From: Nanobdellota archaeon | GTDB lineage: Archaea > Nanobdellota > Nanobdellia > Pacearchaeales > GW2011-AR1 | Length of the DNA stretch: 39,703 nucleotides | Assembly: GCA_020053375.1 (NCBI GenBank) | Contig: JAGVNG010000027.1 | Location: 1 to 39,703, forward strand | Reading direction: 5' to 3' | Part shown: positions 38,621 to 39,703 of the stretch, piece by piece | Position numbering within the stretch: the first letter of the stretch is position 1 | Layout: each line of letters opens with the position of its first letter | Made by a program: the position numbers and the translations under genes | The notes under the pieces: model-generated | Seen by the model: only the letters and a program-made list of their open reading frames with translations | Told to the model about the DNA's origin: nothing | Database searches by the model: none

Positions 38621-39703
38621 ATGTCTGGAGGTGTATGGTTTCTTTCATTTAGCAGGAAAAAGATTGAATTCAAAAGATATCAAAAAAAGAAAAAAAATCG
38701 TCCAAGCTTGGCCAATTTTAAGCAAAAAAAGAAAAACAATAAAGCAAAAATAAGCCTCGTATTTTTATTTTTTTTAACAGCTTTGATATTGTCTCTTAAT
38801 TTTATTGCCGCAGCGGCAGTAGGAGAAGACTTACACCTGAATATTCAAACCCTTTATGACAATGGAAGCGTAAGAACAGGAACGTTTGCCTTTGCGTTTA
38901 ACATCTCGCTGGCAGATACCTGTGACGCGATTGTTTATTCAAACTTAACCACTCTTACAACAGATGCAAGGGGCATAATTTCCTATTATCTGAATAGTGT
39001 TTCCCTGAATTATACAGACCAGTATTGGCTTTGTTATTACAGGAATGGAACTCTGATTAATACATCAAAAATAGCAAGAACCCCATACACTTTTTCGGCA
39101 AGAAATGTAACATTAAGCGGAGTTGATGTTGACACTAACCTTAATGCAACGGGCTATAATGTGACTGCTGATTATGGATTCTTTAACTGGCTTGGGAGTT
39201 TGGCATCCAGAATCACCACCCTTTTCACACAGAATGTGCAGTTTAACGGAACAATAAACGGAAGCGGAAATATAACAACTACGGGTAGAATAGGCATAGG
39301 GACAGAAAGCCCCCAAAACCCTCTTAATGTCATAGGCGACATAAACGCAACTACAACAATCTACTCGCAAGGCAACAACCTTTCATCGGCATTTTACTAT
39401 TCAACCAATGGTTCTGGTGAACCAAAGTGGAACGCAAACTACTCTAACTTCACGGCTGTTTATGGCTATGCATTGAACGACAGCCTGTGGACATTGAACT
39501 ACACAGATTATTTGGCAATAAGAGGTTACTCTTTAAATAATTCCTTGTGGACTTTGAATTATTCAACATACCTTACAAAGCCAACATGGGCTCAGGTAAA
39601 CAACGGGACAATGGCTTCTTGGGCTAATGTTGTGAATGGCACGATGGCAAGCTGGACAAATGTTATCAATGGAACAATGCTTAGTTACGCACAAGCTCTC
39701 AAC
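38621..39703 (+). CDS. Large surface protein, 5' part (runs off the window)
   Basis: An open frame from ATG 38621 (MSGGVWFLSF...) to the last base gives 361 residues with no stop. A very basic cytoplasmic start (about 10-45) precedes one membrane or signal segment (about 46-63, ending IAAAAVGED). The external part has Asn/Thr-rich beta sequence and a GRIGIGTESPQNPLNVIGDI block near 225-244, a motif common in tail-fibre-like and giant DPANN surface proteins. Repeats follow: NDSLWTLNY / NNSLWTLNY, and three units ending in NGTM. Many N-x-S/T sites suggest glycosylation. Confidence 0.8.
   Translation, partial: MSGGVWFLSFSRKKIEFKRYQKKKKNRPSLANFKQKKKNNKAKISLVFLFFLTALILSLNFIAAAAVGEDLHLNIQTLYDNGSVRTGTFAFAFNISLADTCDAIVYSNLTTLTTDARGIISYYLNSVSLNYTDQYWLCYYRNGTLINTSKIARTPYTFSARNVTLSGVDVDTNLNATGYNVTADYGFFNWLGSLASRITTLFTQNVQFNGTINGSGNITTTGRIGIGTESPQNPLNVIGDINATTTIYSQGNNLSSAFYYSTNGSGEPKWNANYSNFTAVYGYALNDSLWTLNYTDYLAIRGYSLNNSLWTLNYSTYLTKPTWAQVNNGTMASWANVVNGTMASWTNVINGTMLSYAQALN

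Noticed and set aside
1-39703. CRISPR array
   Set aside because: No regularly spaced repeats of the usual length; the tandem repeats at 36560-36601 are too short and have no spacers.

Overview
The window is archaeal and, by gene content and style, most likely from a small-genome DPANN archaeon of the Woesearchaeota/Pacearchaeota kind (inference). The evidence is archaeal-type PheRS, ThrRS, TrpRS, UMP kinase and RNase P p30, a ribosomal protein eL41, intron-containing tRNAs, TATA-box promoters, AT-rich DNA, and many short membrane or surface proteins of unknown function. No rRNA, CRISPR array or virus structural block is visible.

Layout. 1-4500: a possible IS200/IS605-type right end cutting into a reverse-strand gene, eL41, a DisA-like diadenylate cyclase, a mazEF module next to an intron-bearing tRNA-Glu(CUC), a VTT-like membrane protein, an EF-Tu domain 2-like protein and a 51-residue zinc ribbon. 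4500-10650: a LAGLIDADG protein running into tRNA-Gln(CUG), a three-gene hypothetical operon divergent from a TrmB-type regulator, small membrane proteins, tRNA-Thr(GGU), a membrane protein with an HEYGH motif, and a YgiT-type zinc protein facing a toxin-like gene. 10655-15610: housekeeping genes (pheT, ybaK-like, pheS, RNase P p30, UMP kinase). 15700-26131: surface proteins, PEP synthase with two cotranscribed hypothetical proteins, and a membrane-anchored protein with a degenerate cyclase-like domain. 26223-31342: trpS-thrS, a NYN-domain protein, a family 2 glycosyltransferase and small conserved proteins. 31385-38400: an accessory island with fic, hicAB, a 3.35-kb transposon, tRNA-Glu(UUC), a second mazF-type module, pspC, a tRNA-Ile(UAU) region with partial tRNA copies, and an RHH protein. 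The window ends inside a large surface protein.

Most interesting. (1) Both tRNA-Glu genes have a type II toxin-antitoxin operon immediately 3' of them, followed by a second copy of the tRNA-Glu 3' end (12 bp for mazEF, 15 bp for hicAB). This looks like small TA cassettes placed at tRNA-Glu 3' ends. (2) A transposon at 32916-36265, with 24-bp terminal inverted repeats and a 9-bp target duplication, has split hicA exactly at its active-site histidine codon; removing it restores an 80-residue HicA in frame. The transposon carries a DDE transposase, a small AbrB-like protein, a Schlafen-AlbA-type regulator and two small proteins. The transposase and AbrB-like genes share a pair of operator-like boxes about 25 bp apart around the TATA box, which suggests self-regulated transposition. 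(3) Four hairpins with a CTTTAG apex occur at an IS-like end, in a tRNA intron, after tRNA-Thr and in a structured region near fic.
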